64,000 nt of DNA from Sepiola atlantica (GCA_963556195.1 OY744520.1:153583607-153647606), one strand, 5' to 3'. Positions 1 through 10,664 are shown, counted from the stretch's first letter. The notes: generated from the letters alone by a model not told the origin. Program-made: numbers and translations.

Positions 1-69
1 AATAAAAAAATATTTCTATTGTTAGATAGCGAAAGGGATGTTTGGATGGAGGGGTTTAAGTGACGCGCT

Positions 70-660
70 AAAGGTAGGGATGACCTTGGGTGCTTCTGTA
101 TTACAGGGCCGAAAAAAGAATTTTTATCTTTAATTTTGAAGAGGGGGAGATAATTCAAAGTGTTCCCCAGGATTTATCTTCAAAGGTATTTTACTGTTAT
201 GCATTTTAATTAACTTAAAGTAAAGTAAAAAGATATATATACGTGAAAGGATTATTTAAGAAATCAAGCAATCACAACACTTTATGGTATTTGGCACCAA
301 TAAAAATTTAAAAGATTTATTGAAATAAATTAAGCATTACAGAAAGTAAAAAATAGAAAAATACGTCAATGAAAGTAAAAATACATGAAACATAGAAAAT
401 AAAGTTTTTGAAATAAATGAAATCTCCGTACCTGAAAGTAATCTGTGCGCCTGCAAGAAGTCTATTATTTTGGCATTATCTCTGGTTAAATATAAAATAT
501 CTCGCAAGTTCAGAATGTAAAAATCCATTTTTAGATAAATTTGGGGAGAACACTTTTAATTATCTCCCCCTGTTTTTTTACTCTTCAAAATTAAGGATAA
601 CATTTTTTTTTCGACCCTGTAATACAGAAGCACCTGACCTTGTGGGTAACAAAACGTGAT
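70..660. repeat. Long inverted repeat (foldback/MITE-like)
   Basis: The sequence at about 80-190 reappears in reverse complement at about 515-650. Shared landmarks are a 'GCTTCTGTATTACAGGG' block and a 'GGGGGAGATAATT' block, in the expected mirrored order. The loop is about 320 bp of AT-rich DNA with no credible gene. This is the layout of a non-autonomous foldback or MITE. I could not define exact ends or a target duplication. Open frames at 337-528 and 417-659 are fortuitous. Confidence 0.6.
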
Positions 661-752
661 CTGAATGAACGCTAAAAAGCAAATGGCGTGAATTGCTATT
701 CTCTTTCTTTCTTTGCGTCGTTTGGATACACTTTCCTTATAACTCACTTGAG

Positions 753-1125
753 GCAAGGAAGTCTTGCAGAAACGTGTTAACTGAAGACTCCAACGAATCA
801 GAAACTAGCACATCAGTAAGCAACGTGACCTTTGTAACGCCTATAAAAGAATGAGAGAGCTCTCTCTTTTTTTCTACCCAGACGGACCACGAAGGAACAC
901 ACAAGAAGACAACTAAAGCAAGCAAAAGCAAAACATCATCATTTCCGGAGCCCCAATGGGAGTGGAGGCAGTTGCATACGGTGTAGCTAAGTGTAATGAG
1001 ACAAATGATTTATCTGTCTATCTCTCTCACTCTCTTTCTCTCTCCTCTCTCTCTCTTTCCCTATCATGCATATGAAGTCGATCTGTTTTCTGTTTCTGCT
1101 TAAATAAATCCTGTTAAAAAAAGAA
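753..1125 (+). promoter_or_regulatory. Promoter-to-poly(A) block, possible solo LTR
   Basis: A TATA box (CTATAAAA, about 840-847) is followed about 260 bp downstream by AATAAA (about 1104-1109), with a CT-rich tract between. This spacing suits an LTR (U3-R-U5) or a small transcription unit. No second copy, PBS or target duplication was found, so the LTR reading is an inference. Confidence 0.3.
1017..1061. repeat. CT-rich microsatellite
   Basis: An imperfect (TC)n tract inside the promoter-like block. Confidence 0.85.
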
Positions 1126-1129
1126 ACAA

Positions 1130-2370
1130 GTGTCAGTTAGGTTTGTATTGGCGGACGAAGGGGTGACCTGGCTTGTGGTGGAGATGATGGCAGCAATGCA
1201 GAACAATTGCAGCGGCAATGAGAGGATCAGCACGTGTGCGTTTATCTCCAACCTGGGTTCACAACGAAATGCACGTGTATGACGGTTTATATACCCAATG
1301 GTAAGGCATAATATAACGCTATGGTAAAAAAAATTACTCGGCCATGACCTAATATTTTGCTGATCCAGTTTACGACTTGGAACTCCGAACAAATCCGGAT
1401 GTTTAATCCTTGAACACCTTAGCCTGTGTGACAGAAACCAATACAGTTTCTTTCTTTCTGCACATATTGTCACTCAAACCAGTCAATCAGATCCTATTAC
1501 AGTGTCGTATAATTATTATTATTATTTTTATTCTTTACTTGAGTTATAAATCAACATGTTTAAATCTTACTTTATTTAATTACTTTCTATTTTTATTATA
1601 TATACTATATTTAATAACTTTCTATTATATATTTTTAATTAAAATTTTTAATTAAATTATTTTATTTTATTATTATATTTTAATATTTTATTTTCTTATA
1701 TTTTCTTATATTGTTAATAAAATAAATTAATATTTTCATTTTCTGATGTTAACCCCAACTCAGTTTTTATGGCGATGAAGAGTTGTCTCGTTTTCACCAT
1801 ATCTTTAAAACAGAATATTAAACTTGACTGAGTTATTGTTTACGCTGTCTTTTTACATGATTTATCGTTGGCTATTGACACCCATATAAATTTCCATTTC
1901 TGATTTTTCACCCCATTTTCCCGTTCAGCAGCAGATTTCTTTATTTTTTTATTTTTTTATTTTTAAATCTTAATTTTTGGAATTTGAATTTATTCTTAAT
2001 TTTAAATTTTTATATTTTAAATTTTAATTCTCCCAGGCCAGTGGGATGGTGGAAGAGATCTGAGGTCAGCATGACATTAGCATAGCATCGATATAAATTT
2101 CTCGGATCCAAGAAAAAATTTTTTTTGCTCGCCTATGACTAAAATACCGGCAGAACTTGCAGGTATAAATACCGAATTGGTAAAAATGATGAAAATTAAA
2201 TTTAAACAGAGAATCGAAATACTGTCAGAGAATCGCATAACGCGTGAGCAGCTATTTTCCGGGAAACAAACATAAACAGAGGCTGAAGAGAATCCAGTAA
2301 AGAGGCCTATTATAGGTCCTCTTTGTTGGGATTTGAAACCGACGGTATCGATGTTGTTCTGATCTTCTGT
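1130..2370. other. AT-rich stretch without recognised gene
   Basis: It is mostly AT-rich with long runs of A and T, especially 1500-1740 and 1930-2030. The frame at 1114-1473 (minus) has no recognisable domain. I see no repeat relative elsewhere in the window. Confidence 0.5.
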
Positions 2371-2376
2371 AATAAA

Positions 2377-2570
2377 TATATATATATATATATATATTTG
2401 TTATTGTTTATTATCTATGTACGTATACGTTTCGTCCTTTTTAATAATCGGGACTCATCAGCATAGAGATATGACTATTCACTACCGGTCATGTGATTCG
2501 AAACTCCGGATTACGAGTATTTTGCAACTCAAATCCGACGCCTTAACCACACGGCCAATTGTAAATAGCA
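2377..2570 (-). mobile_element. tRNA-headed SINE carrying a hammerhead ribozyme
   Basis: Read on the minus strand, about 2566-2490 is tRNA-like. It has an A-box match (TGGCCGTGTGG followed by TTAAGG) and a B-box match (GTTTCGAATC) about 50 nt later, with an anticodon-arm-like segment between. The sequence then runs into a hammerhead ribozyme (2467-2414) and ends in a (TA)n tract (2396-2377). Head, structured body and simple tail is SINE architecture. Schistosoma Sm-alpha is a known SINE-like repeat with a Pol III promoter and a hammerhead. The acceptor stem is not convincing, so this is not a functional tRNA gene. Mobilisation by a Penelope-like element is an inference from the hammerhead and the (TA)n end. 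Confidence 0.6.
2414..2467 (-). ncRNA. Type I hammerhead ribozyme
   Basis: On the minus strand the core reads CTGATGA (2461-2455), then stem II GTCC/GGAC (2454-2451 with 2437-2434), then GAAA (2433-2430). Stem III is A-C-G paired with C-G-T (2430-2428 with 2423-2421) around a TATA loop. The cleavage triplet is GTA, cutting after A at 2420. Stem I pairs CATAGA (2419-2414) with TCTATG (2467-2462), 6 bp. All conserved core positions (CUGANGA, GAAA, NUH) are present and all three stems form. Open stem I and a short stem III match the minimal type I hammerheads known from Penelope-like elements and some SINEs. Activity is inferred. Confidence 0.85.
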
Positions 2571-2614
2571 AATAAACTGTGATAATTTTAACACTTTATC
2601 GGCGGCTATAACGT

Positions 2615-2900
2615 CTGAGAGCGTTCTACTTCTTTTTAATGGAAGGAACGATGCATTTAAAGCTAGTGACGTCATGCTGTGTTAATACTACACTTACAGT
2701 GCTCTACTTTTTCGAGGAGCGACAAATAATGATCTCCATATCTTCAAAACCTATCCCCTTGATGATCTTAAACTTAGAGAAAAGAAAAGTCACATGAAGC
2801 AAGATCAAGTGAAATGGAGGGGGGTCCAATATGACAATGCTCTTCTTATGGCATTGTAAGCAGGTGCATTGTCATGGTGAAGAAGAGTATGTGTAAACAA
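2615..2900 (-). pseudogene. Mariner-like transposase relic
   Basis: On the minus strand, near 2880-2862, a frame reads like the mariner catalytic motif HHDNAPAY. It is followed after a short gap by a degraded match to the downstream SPDLAPCDFFLF region (here LDLASCDF) and a lysine/arginine-rich tail. Stops and frame changes break it throughout. The family is the DD34D mariner/Tc1 group of cut-and-paste transposases. Only the C-terminal half is recognisable. No terminal inverted repeats were identified. Confidence 0.5.
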
Positions 2901-5174
2901 AAGCATGTGAAATAAAATTCAATGGTCACAGAAAGCTAAGATGGCAGGTATATACTCCGAAGACACCATGCTAGATAATAACACAATCCACTTATTCATC
3001 TTTCGCCCATAGCTCACACAGCGCACCCAATCTCGTTATTTTTCAGACTGATCTTGTATGTTTGGTAAAAGATAATCCAAATAAAGGAAGTATTATAACC
3101 TTTAAAATTATTGTGTTGCATCCTCCCTTGATGGCAGCCATGACTGGAGGTCATAATTATTGATCATTCTCTCTGCCCCTTGTGGCTTATTTATGCAAGA
3201 AAGGATACAATGACAATTCAATGATTAACTGTATATTTTACGAGCAGCCACACCTGGTGTGCTCAGGAATGAATGATGACCCCTGTATACTCCTATTCTC
3301 AACCCTGAACACCATATTATTATTTTTTTTTTCCATAATTTCCAATTTTCAAGTTATAAATAAATTAAAATAAAGTAAAATTTTTCTTTGCTGTTCATGA
3401 ATGTCTGGCGTGAAAGTCAACCCCATAATATTATTTAAAGCCCTTTAATATAAATCTAATGCCACCGTAGGATTCCTCGTAAAATTTTACTAAAAAAAAT
3501 TATGTTTGATCTTGGTATGGGGATGTGTTTTCAATTACATCACCAAACAGACACCACAAATATAGTTTAGATTTTAATTAACTACTGGACCCATTTCCTT
3601 AACTAAGAGTTACTTCTAACTAGATCATTAAAGATGTCTAAATGCTTCTATTTAACTGGACTCAACATAACTTCCTTTCGTTTCTAAATTTCAGACTGTT
3701 AAAATGGATACATTTTATATTCGCATTTTACACAAAATAGGTACAATGTTATTAGGAAATGGTAGAGCACTTATATTATAGCACAAGTACATCGGCATCT
3801 AAATACAACACAATGCAGTGGGTTCAATGCATGTGTGTTTATTCAAAGTTTTCCTTAACAAACGACAGCACGATATAAAATAAAGAAAGAAACTATTAAT
3901 ACATGTGCCAAAACATTTAAACGCACATAATCGTTACTCAAATAAGGAAGTAGTGAAGAGCATACGAAAGATTTACTCACAGTCAATGCATTATGGTTTC
4001 CTGAGACCCAAATAGAGGCCGACTTCACTCTGTGAAAGGCCTGCAGATAGAGGAGAAAAATCAGTGAGATTTCTCGAATTTTGCAAGAACTAGTACAAGG
4101 TCACATGTCCTACGAGATCTCGAGACTTGACCCTTTTTTTAAAGGGGCACAGCTCTGAATATTAAAAAAGTAATACCCTTGAAGGGAAGTAACTCTGTCG
4201 TCCTTACAAGGCCATAACTGACTATCAAATCTGTCTAGTCAAGTGACTGGATCAACCAATCCCTCCTCTTCTCTGGCATTAGGTTGTTCAGAAAATACTG
4301 GCCGATTTTTTCGACTCACTTTTAAATAGTTGATTTAAGTTTGCTATTTTTGCGGTATTGTAGACAAGATTTAATATGCTTAATAATTAATGTGTACTCT
4401 TTAATATATCTCCAATAATTTATTTGAAAATACAATCTTGACTCATATAAGCTATTAATAATGGAGATGAAAAATAAGAAATGCATATTCTTTTATGCAT
4501 GAGCTCAAACTCGACTATGTTTTGCTAACAGTTGACAACAGAGCATGGAAGGAAGAGTTCACAAGTGATTGAACAGTCCAAAGGGGGTTTGAGAAATTAT
4601 TAATAGAGATGAGAGCCTTAAAGATGAAGCTAAAAGACGGCCTTGCACTTTATATTTACAAATGAACTATAATTTATCTCCACTTTCTTAAACACGAGTC
4701 CAGTTTGAACCTTTGAAAGTAATTGTTGAACAAAACTTAAGTTAAAGTGTCGGAGAAATATCTAAGACACTTTATGTTGAGATTTTAACGATGTCCGACG
4801 ATCTGAAGGAAATTGGTAGAGTCAAAACCTCATTGAATATGTCCCACATGTGTTTTATAAATAACTGTTTCTTTTTGAAATTGATCATCATTTTCTGAAC
4901 AAACTAATATATCAGCTACCCTGATCATCATGTCAAACACTGACCATGAAAGCTGCTAACCCCAAAAACATGTCCCATATGTTACCATTGTATTTAAACA
5001 TCTGTTGCCATAAATAAGAGTTTATTTGATGTTAATTCAACTTTTATTGACAAATATTTAATTATTCGTTGAAATACTTTTCCCAGGACAGTTTCATAAT
5101 AATAAAACACACTTGTAACATTTAATAAGTGCCAAAGATCAAATTAAAGATGGCAAACAAGTTAGTGGGTACAA
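2901..5174. other. Non-coding stretch without recognised gene
   Basis: I recognise no gene or complete element here. A segment at about 4648-4710 resembles one unit of the minisatellite at 8871-9350, sharing TATAATTTATCTCCA and AAACACGAGTCCAGT-type blocks. The frame at 3182-3373 has no recognisable domain. Confidence 0.45.
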
Positions 5175-5179
5175 GGTGG

Positions 5180-5393
5180 TGTAGTGTTTTGTTAAGGTTG
5201 TTGTTAATGTTATATTGTTAGTTTAATAACTATCAACAAGATGTTGTAATAAATAGGGTTTTATTGAACGTATAAATACAGTGTTGCTCGGTGGGCCCTC
5301 AGCCTGGAAGTGATGCTAGAGAGTTCTCTCATATTCCTACGCTGGGGGTTACATTGGTTAGCGTAGGGAAATAGTTCCCACGATACTGTTACA
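5180..5393 (-). repeat. 3' LTR of the short Gypsy element
   Basis: 214 bp, TG...CA. On the minus strand it holds a TATTTATA-like box beside an AATAAA signal near 5255-5275. It is nearly identical to 7168-7381. Confidence 0.93.
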
Positions 5394-5406
5394 TCCCCCT
5401 CACCAA
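5394..5406 (-). promoter_or_regulatory. Polypurine tract
   Basis: The minus strand reads GGTGAGGGGGA directly before the 3' LTR, the expected position and composition for a plus-strand primer. Confidence 0.8.
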
Positions 5407-5434
5407 ATGAGAAAAGTAATTGTTCTGGTGCTTG

Positions 5435-6364
5435 TTACTTTTTATATCTTGTTGGCTTGTGTATTTCACGGCCACTTCTTGTTGTGTTGAGTGTTGATTG
5501 TTTTTGAGTTTTCCGGTTTGAGGTGTTACTTGTGTTGGAGTGTGTGTTGTCATTTGATGAGGTGATGTGATCATTGAAACGGACTTTTTTGTGAGTGGCT
5601 GTTTCTGCCTCTCTTATTTGGACTCTGTTTCGTCTCTTTTGGGATCCATCTGGGAATTTAAGAATGTAGGATCTTGGTTCGCTACATTTGGTCATTACCG
5701 TTGCTGGTTTCCATTGTCCTGTTTGGTGGTCTAACACACGTACAGTTTGTCCTGGGACCAGTGGTGGTAGATCATGTGCTGTTTGATCATGATATCTTTT
5801 TTGTTCGTCCTGTCGGTGTTTCAACTCTTCCCGGATATGATCTGAGTTGGTGAACCTTGGAGTTGGGATCTTCGCAATTATGTTTGTTTTCATAATGCGG
5901 TTGTTCAGCAGTTCAGCTGGGCTTGGAAGGTTGTGGTTGATGGGTGTTGCTCGTAGGCACAGCATCGCTAAATCAGGATCTCTTCCCGCTTGCTTTGCCT
6001 TGAGTAATGTCTTTTTGATAGTTTGAATCTGTCTCTCCACAAAACCATTTGATTTGGGAAACCTTGGTGATGACGTGACATGATCAAATTGCCATTGTTG
6101 AGCAAATGCTTTGAAAGCCTCATAGGAGTATTGTGGTCCGTTGTCACTGATCACCTTAGTGGGAACACCATGTTCCGAAAATATCCGCTTCATTGCTGAG
6201 ATAACCATATTACTTGTACTTTGACCTGTCATTTTGTGTATGATAGGGAATTTGCTGTAGTAATCAGCAACGATCAAATATTCATGGTCATTCAAGTGAA
6301 ACAGATCTGTACCAACAACTTTCCATGCTCGGCTAGGAATGTTGTGTGGCTGTAGAGTTTCTTT
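5435..6364 (-). pseudogene. Ty3/Gypsy integrase, interrupted by one stop
   Basis: The open part (6295-5435, 286 codons) is an integrase core and C-terminal domain. Catalytic residues are visible at D11 (ADYYSKF), D51 (ISDNGPQ) and E87 (GFVERQI), giving D,D(35)E spacing. A basic C-terminal domain of about 150 residues follows. Integrase inserts the retrotransposon cDNA into the genome. The frame is continuous with the RNase H/zinc-finger frame upstream, but a single TAA at 6367-6365 separates them. The enzyme is therefore almost intact apart from that nonsense codon. Confidence 0.9.
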
Positions 6365-6367
6365 TGA

Positions 6368-7040
6368 TTATGCAGGGAGATTTTCCTGGCATATTGAGCA
6401 TTTCTTTATCATGTTCTCAATATCGGCATTGATTCTGTTCCAGTATACTGCGTCTCTGGCATGAAAACGTGTCTTTTCAATGCCTTGATGGCTGTAATGG
6501 AGCTGATCGAGAATAATTTCTTGCTGACTTTCTGGAACAACAACTCTTGATCCTTTTAGGAGGATACCATCATTTAGAGATAGTTCATCTCTATATGACC
6601 AATATGACCGGATTGCAGGTGGCAGTTCCTTGATTGAATCTGGCCAGCCTGTTATTATAGTTTCACGTAGCTGATCGAGAACTGGGTCTTTTTTAGTTTC
6701 AGTCCTTATTTCACTTAAGCGATCGCTACTAAATCTCACAAGATTAACTCTAACATCCAGGTCAATTGTGTCTGTGTTTTCGGTGCTGGGAAGGCGACTT
6801 AATGTATCGGCTAGAGTCATTTCCTTCCCTGGTATGTACTCTATGTGTATCCGGTATCCCTGTAGTTTTACCATTATCCGTTGTAGTCTGGGGGGTGCAC
6901 TCGTTAGTGGTTTCTGCAATATCATGACCAGTGGTTTGTGGTCAGTGAGTACTTTGAATTGACGACCATAGAGGTATATGCAGAATCTTTGAACTCCGAA
7001 CACAATTGCGAGCAGTTCTCTTTCAACGCGATATTTTCGG
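6368..7040 (-). pseudogene. Ty3/Gypsy RNase H C-terminus and integrase zinc domain
   Basis: The N-terminal part shows RNase H motifs: a RVERELLAIVFGV block just upstream of 7003, then LTDHKPL and IEYIPGKEMTLADTLSRL. The C-terminal part is the HHCC zinc-binding domain of integrase (LHYSHQGI ... CSIC). The reading frame extends upstream of the first methionine to about 7040, where it meets leader sequence. That marks the internal deletion that removed gag, protease and RT. It ends at the TAA noted for the integrase. Confidence 0.88.
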
Positions 7041-7150
7041 GGTTTTTATTTTTCGTTTTCGAGGGGCACGTTGATAGCTTGCTGTTAATTTTTTTGTTCT
7101 CACCGAGATTTCTTTTTGTTTTCAAAGTCTGTATTTGTTCAATTTAGCGT

Positions 7151-7167
7151 GTTTTCCGCTGCCACCA
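7151..7167 (-). promoter_or_regulatory. Primer binding site
   Basis: The minus strand starts TGGTGGCAGCGG immediately after the 5' LTR. This is typical of a tRNA 3'-end complement (initial TGG). The second Gypsy element has the related TGGTGGCACTGG. Confidence 0.75.
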
Positions 7168-7381
7168 TGTAGTGTTTTGTTAGGGTTGTTGTTAATGTTA
7201 TATTGTTAGTTTAATAACTATCAACGATATGTTGTTATAAATAGGGTTTTATTGAACGTATAAATACAGTGTTGCTCGGTGGGCCCTCAGCCTGGAAGTG
7301 ACGCTAGAGAGTTCTCTCATATTCCTACGCTGGGGGTTACATTGGTTAGCGTAGGGAAATAGTTCCCACGATACTGTTACA
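7168..7381 (-). repeat. 5' LTR of the short Gypsy element
   Basis: 214 bp, TG...CA, paired with 5180-5393. It is followed by the GGTGG target duplication. Confidence 0.93.
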
Positions 7382-7386
7382 GGTGG

Positions 7387-7902
7387 GTATCATTTAAAGA
7401 CCGCTTTACAAAAGATAAGAGATCAGGTCACAAAATACGTAAAAAAAGTAAGAGTTTTAATTTCTGGAGGTAAACGTCCATTAGCGGTTCTGAAAATAAA
7501 TTCTTAATGGCTTAAATTCTGAATTTCTGCTTAATGTTAGATAAGGGTTATCTCCGCTTATATCTAATACCATTCCCCTTGACTGCAACCTCCCACCACC
7601 ACACTAACAAGAGGTCCCGCTATCTACAAAATGAGTAGTCTCAATAAAGTCTTAAAAGCGTCAACACGTGTTTACCTTATTCTTTGTTGTGAACCTTTCT
7701 CATTATGCATTTATACATAATATAACACTTACTTTTGTGTGATTAAAATATGGTGTTAATTTTATTAAAGGCAGGGGTAAATATGTTTTTCAAAGGGGTG
7801 CCATTGCCGATAATCTCCAACACAAATTAATATTTATTTTTCACCAGATTCAAGATCTTGGCTCAGGGTATGATTCGCTAGATTCCTGTGAACGGGATAT
7901 CT
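7387..7902. other. Non-coding flank
   Basis: I see no gene or recognisable repeat here. Confidence 0.4.
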
Positions 7903-7920
7903 ACAGGGTGGAACTCAATG
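7903..7920. repeat. Target-site duplication, left of U2-headed SINE
   Basis: The 18-bp ACAGGGTGGAACTCAATG recurs with one mismatch at 8263-8280. Confidence 0.85.
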
Positions 7921-8262
7921 TTATTTATCTTCCTTCCACAAGGTAAGATGTGACACAAGGTCGGAAAGTGGGATTTGAAAAGCCAGCGCCCAAGAAGGTG
8001 AGCACTCTGGCCATTAAAAATTGCCTGGGCAGCCCCGTCGGCATTCCCCGGTAGCGACGCCTCAGGCAGTAAGCAATAAACTTACTCCTCCCCAAAGAGG
8101 GGAGGCAAAGCCTGGGAGGGTGGACCTCCTAGAACTGCACAGGACAAACCCATAGACCGGCGTAAATCAAGTCCCGAAGGCCAAGACAATACCAGTCTAT
8201 GGGGTGTAGTATCCACCGGAACAGATACTACACTTTGATCCCGGCCAAAAGGCCGAGAAATC
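7921..8262 (-). mobile_element. Full-length SINE with U2 snRNA-derived head
   Basis: 342 bp on the minus strand, bounded by an 18-bp target duplication. The order of modules is as follows. First is a U2 snRNA 5'-end head (8262-8218). Second is a hairpin module with arms CCATAGACTGG and CCGGTCTATGG. Third is a GC-rich body with a CCTCCCC/GGGGAGG hairpin and a block containing ACCGGGGAATGCCGACGGGG. Fourth is a tRNA-like segment with an A-box-like TGGCCAGAGTGC and a B-box-like TTTTCAAATCCC. Last is a short tail ending GATAAATAA. Four more bodies are at 47364-48015 and 50196-50856. It has no coding capacity. SINEs with U1/U2 heads have been described in crocodilians (SINEU). A member in an invertebrate would be a separate origin. 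Confidence 0.85.
8218..8262 (-). other. U2 snRNA 5'-end-derived SINE head
   Basis: The minus strand has TTCTCGGCCTTTTGG, then a GATCAA block, then GTGTAGTATCTGTTC, matching nearly the first 45 nt of U2 snRNA. All head copies here carry one extra A (ATCAAAGTG instead of ATCAAGTG). That is a family-diagnostic change, so these are not independent U2 pseudogenes. Confidence 0.85.
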
Positions 8263-8280
8263 ACAGGGTGGAACACAATG
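8263..8280. repeat. Target-site duplication, right of U2-headed SINE
   Basis: It matches 7903-7920 with one mismatch (GGAACACAATG against GGAACTCAATG). Confidence 0.85.
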
Positions 8281-8870
8281 ACACAGTGAATATAAAGATC
8301 TGGAGAATAAATGAAGACAGAGCTTCGATAACAAATGATTTAATGCAGCAAAATCACAGAGTAAATAAATAAAGAAAAGAAAATGAAAGAGAAACTTTTT
8401 CATGAGTCAATACAATGCCATGTAAATCAAATGTTTTTCAGTATATATTCATGATTCAAATGCTACTACACTGATTCAAACGGTAGCACTGTGTTCCCAG
8501 AAATGATGTCCCAATTTCAACTACTATCTGTTGGATTCCTCAGATGTTAGATAAGTCGTTTATAATTCATAAAGGTTTGCAACATGATATATTCATATTG
8601 ATGCTCATAAGGTATGTACTGTACTGTATCCATGTTCATAGGGGTAGTCATATGAATTTTATTTTTTAAACAGCGTTTAAACTGTCATAAAATCCGGAGT
8701 GGTACCAAAAAGTCCCATCCATTGTGCTTTTTCATCAACTGTAATTCGTTCTTCATGCAAATTATTATTTTTCTTTGGCAGCATGTGGCTGGGTTCAGAT
8801 CTAGCGAATAATATTTCACGGCTTGCTGCTGCTGCTGCCAGCCAGCCTTTCTCCCTTAGCCACTGTTGCT
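8281..8870. other. Non-coding flank
   Basis: No gene recognised. A short GCTGCTGCT run near 8825 is the only simple repeat. Confidence 0.4.
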
Positions 8871-9350
8871 GCTCTGTCCTAAACATAATAATAATCCCTA
8901 CAAACATTTATTTATGAATATCAGACTTTTATAGTGACAGATGATCCAAATAACTTATAAGTTTTCTCCATCTCTCCTGAACATGTCCAGTTTAATAATA
9001 GCCCCTATAAGTATTGATTTATAAAAAAGTCAGACTTTCATACTTACAGACGGCCATCATGAGTTATAATTTGTCTCCATCTCTCCTAAACACTAAACCG
9101 GTCTAATAATAGTCTCTTTAAGTATTTATAAAAGAAAATCAGGCTTTTATACTTACAGATGCTCTAAATGATCTATAATTTGTCTTCATCTCTCCTAAAC
9201 ACAAGTCCAATCTAATAATAGCTCCTGGAAGTATTGATTTATAAAAGAAAATCAGACTTCTATACTTACAGATGACCAAAATGACTCTATCTCTACTGAA
9301 TGCTAGTCCAGTTTAATAATAGTCTCTACTAGCATTTATTTTCGAATATA
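8871..9350. repeat. Minisatellite of about 110-bp units
   Basis: Four units begin at about 8922, 9031, 9140 and 9253 (109, 109, 113 and about 98 bp). A partial unit precedes them. Each carries CAGACTT-TATACTTACAGATG, CCATCTCTCCTAAACAC and TCTAATAATAG blocks. The units are clearly diverged from one another. Confidence 0.85.
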
Positions 9351-10660
9351 TATCATGTATCTCCATCTCGCCATGATTTATGTTATTAGACATTCTAGTG
9401 TTTTTTATTCAGCTACTTATGTTTTTCATGCACTGAGATAAACCACATTTTGGGAATGAGGACATCCTTTTCACACAAAATTACTCTGGCATTATCTCCA
9501 TTTCAACTTACAATTTTCATTGTTCCCAGCAGACAGCAACAGTCATTTACAAGTGGAATGTCTCAATAACCTTACAATGTGTCTCCTTAATATGCATAGC
9601 AAGAAGAAAAGGAAACCATGTTCATTCACTGAAAGTGGTTGAAGAATTCTATGACATCCTTGAAAGCTTAAACTTAACGCTATAAAGAATGTATGCTTTT
9701 CAAATAATGTAAGGAAGATCCCAGCCAAACAGGAAATAGTTAAGTAGTCATCACTTCACAACAAATAAAAAATATATCATTTGAGTTTTTAAAAATTAAA
9801 CAGGCAATACAAAACTAAAAAAAAATATGGAGGTTTATGGCATTAAACATGGTATGCAAGTTCAACAACATGGATAAAGTTGTCGAGTTGTGGGAGAAGC
9901 TTGTTTGAGATCGACATTCTGTAGTAGAGTTGCGACATCCGTATCCTCTTATTGGCCTTGTTTGGAATAAAGAAAAGGGTGACCAAGTTTTCGGTTAAAA
10001 AGACAAACTTATTCTCTACAATTTAAATCAATTTTATTTAACAGTTTCATCAACACAAAATATTGTCCAGAAAGAGTTAAGAAAACAAGAATATAAGACA
10101 GGTTGGTTCAGCCGACATGTTTGTACTATAGAAATGGAATTGAGTCCACGAGTTCTTTCTTGTCTAGAAGCGAGTAGAGAGATATATAGGACTTGTTTCG
10201 GTGATGTCTTAAATGGAACTGTTTATATTTCGTGGGAAAACGGTTTGGGTGGAAGCGGAAATAGCTGCCTTTGCGAAGAATGTTCTTATCGCCTAACAGA
10301 TCACTACACAAGTGAGAACATGCCAGTGTGTTCTTGCCGAACAGCATACTAATCACTCCGTGAGTGAGAACATACAAGTGCAAATGGAAATAGATCATAA
10401 TTATCTAACTGCTACAGAGTAATTCTGAAGCAAATTCTGCAGAAATCTTCCAGAAAGTAATGTCTAATCTGTTTACAGATATTCCAATAATAAAAATCTT
10501 TATTTTATGGTAAAGCAATCCTTTTATTATTATTTAATACCAAATACAGAATCTATTTATTGTATACCGATAATTAAACAAATGTTGCTATTTTACCTAT
10601 AGCTGCAGGGAATTGGAGTTCATGCCTTCCTGAAGGTTATTAGAGCATAATTTGATAATA
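9351..10660. other. Non-coding stretch
   Basis: Two short overlapping frames at 10126-10398 have no domain I recognise. Otherwise I see nothing. Confidence 0.4.
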
Positions 10661-10664
10661 ATAG

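Larger units (their letters stand above)
5175..7386 (-). mobile_element. Short, internally deleted Ty3/Gypsy LTR retrotransposon
   Basis: Two 214-bp direct repeats (5180-5393 and 7168-7381) begin TG and end CA. They flank a minus-strand RNase H-integrase coding region. The element is bordered by a perfect 5-bp target duplication, GGTGG, at 5175-5179 and 7382-7386, the size expected for Ty3/Gypsy. A PBS-like sequence lies directly inside the 5' LTR and a purine tract directly inside the 3' LTR. Gag, protease, RT and the start of RNase H are missing. The leader is joined to the RNase H coding region at about 7040. By eye the LTRs differ at only a handful of positions, so the insertion is relatively young. 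Confidence 0.92.

Noticed and set aside
781..810. CTGAAGA followed by GAAAC
   Set aside because: The intervening 13 nt cannot form stem II.
2490..2566. Functional tRNA gene
   Set aside because: Only A/B boxes and an anticodon-arm-like segment match. No acceptor stem, and it is fused to a repeat body.
8082..8403. Short frames across the U2-SINE
   Set aside because: Non-coding SINE; the same accidental frames recur in its other copies.
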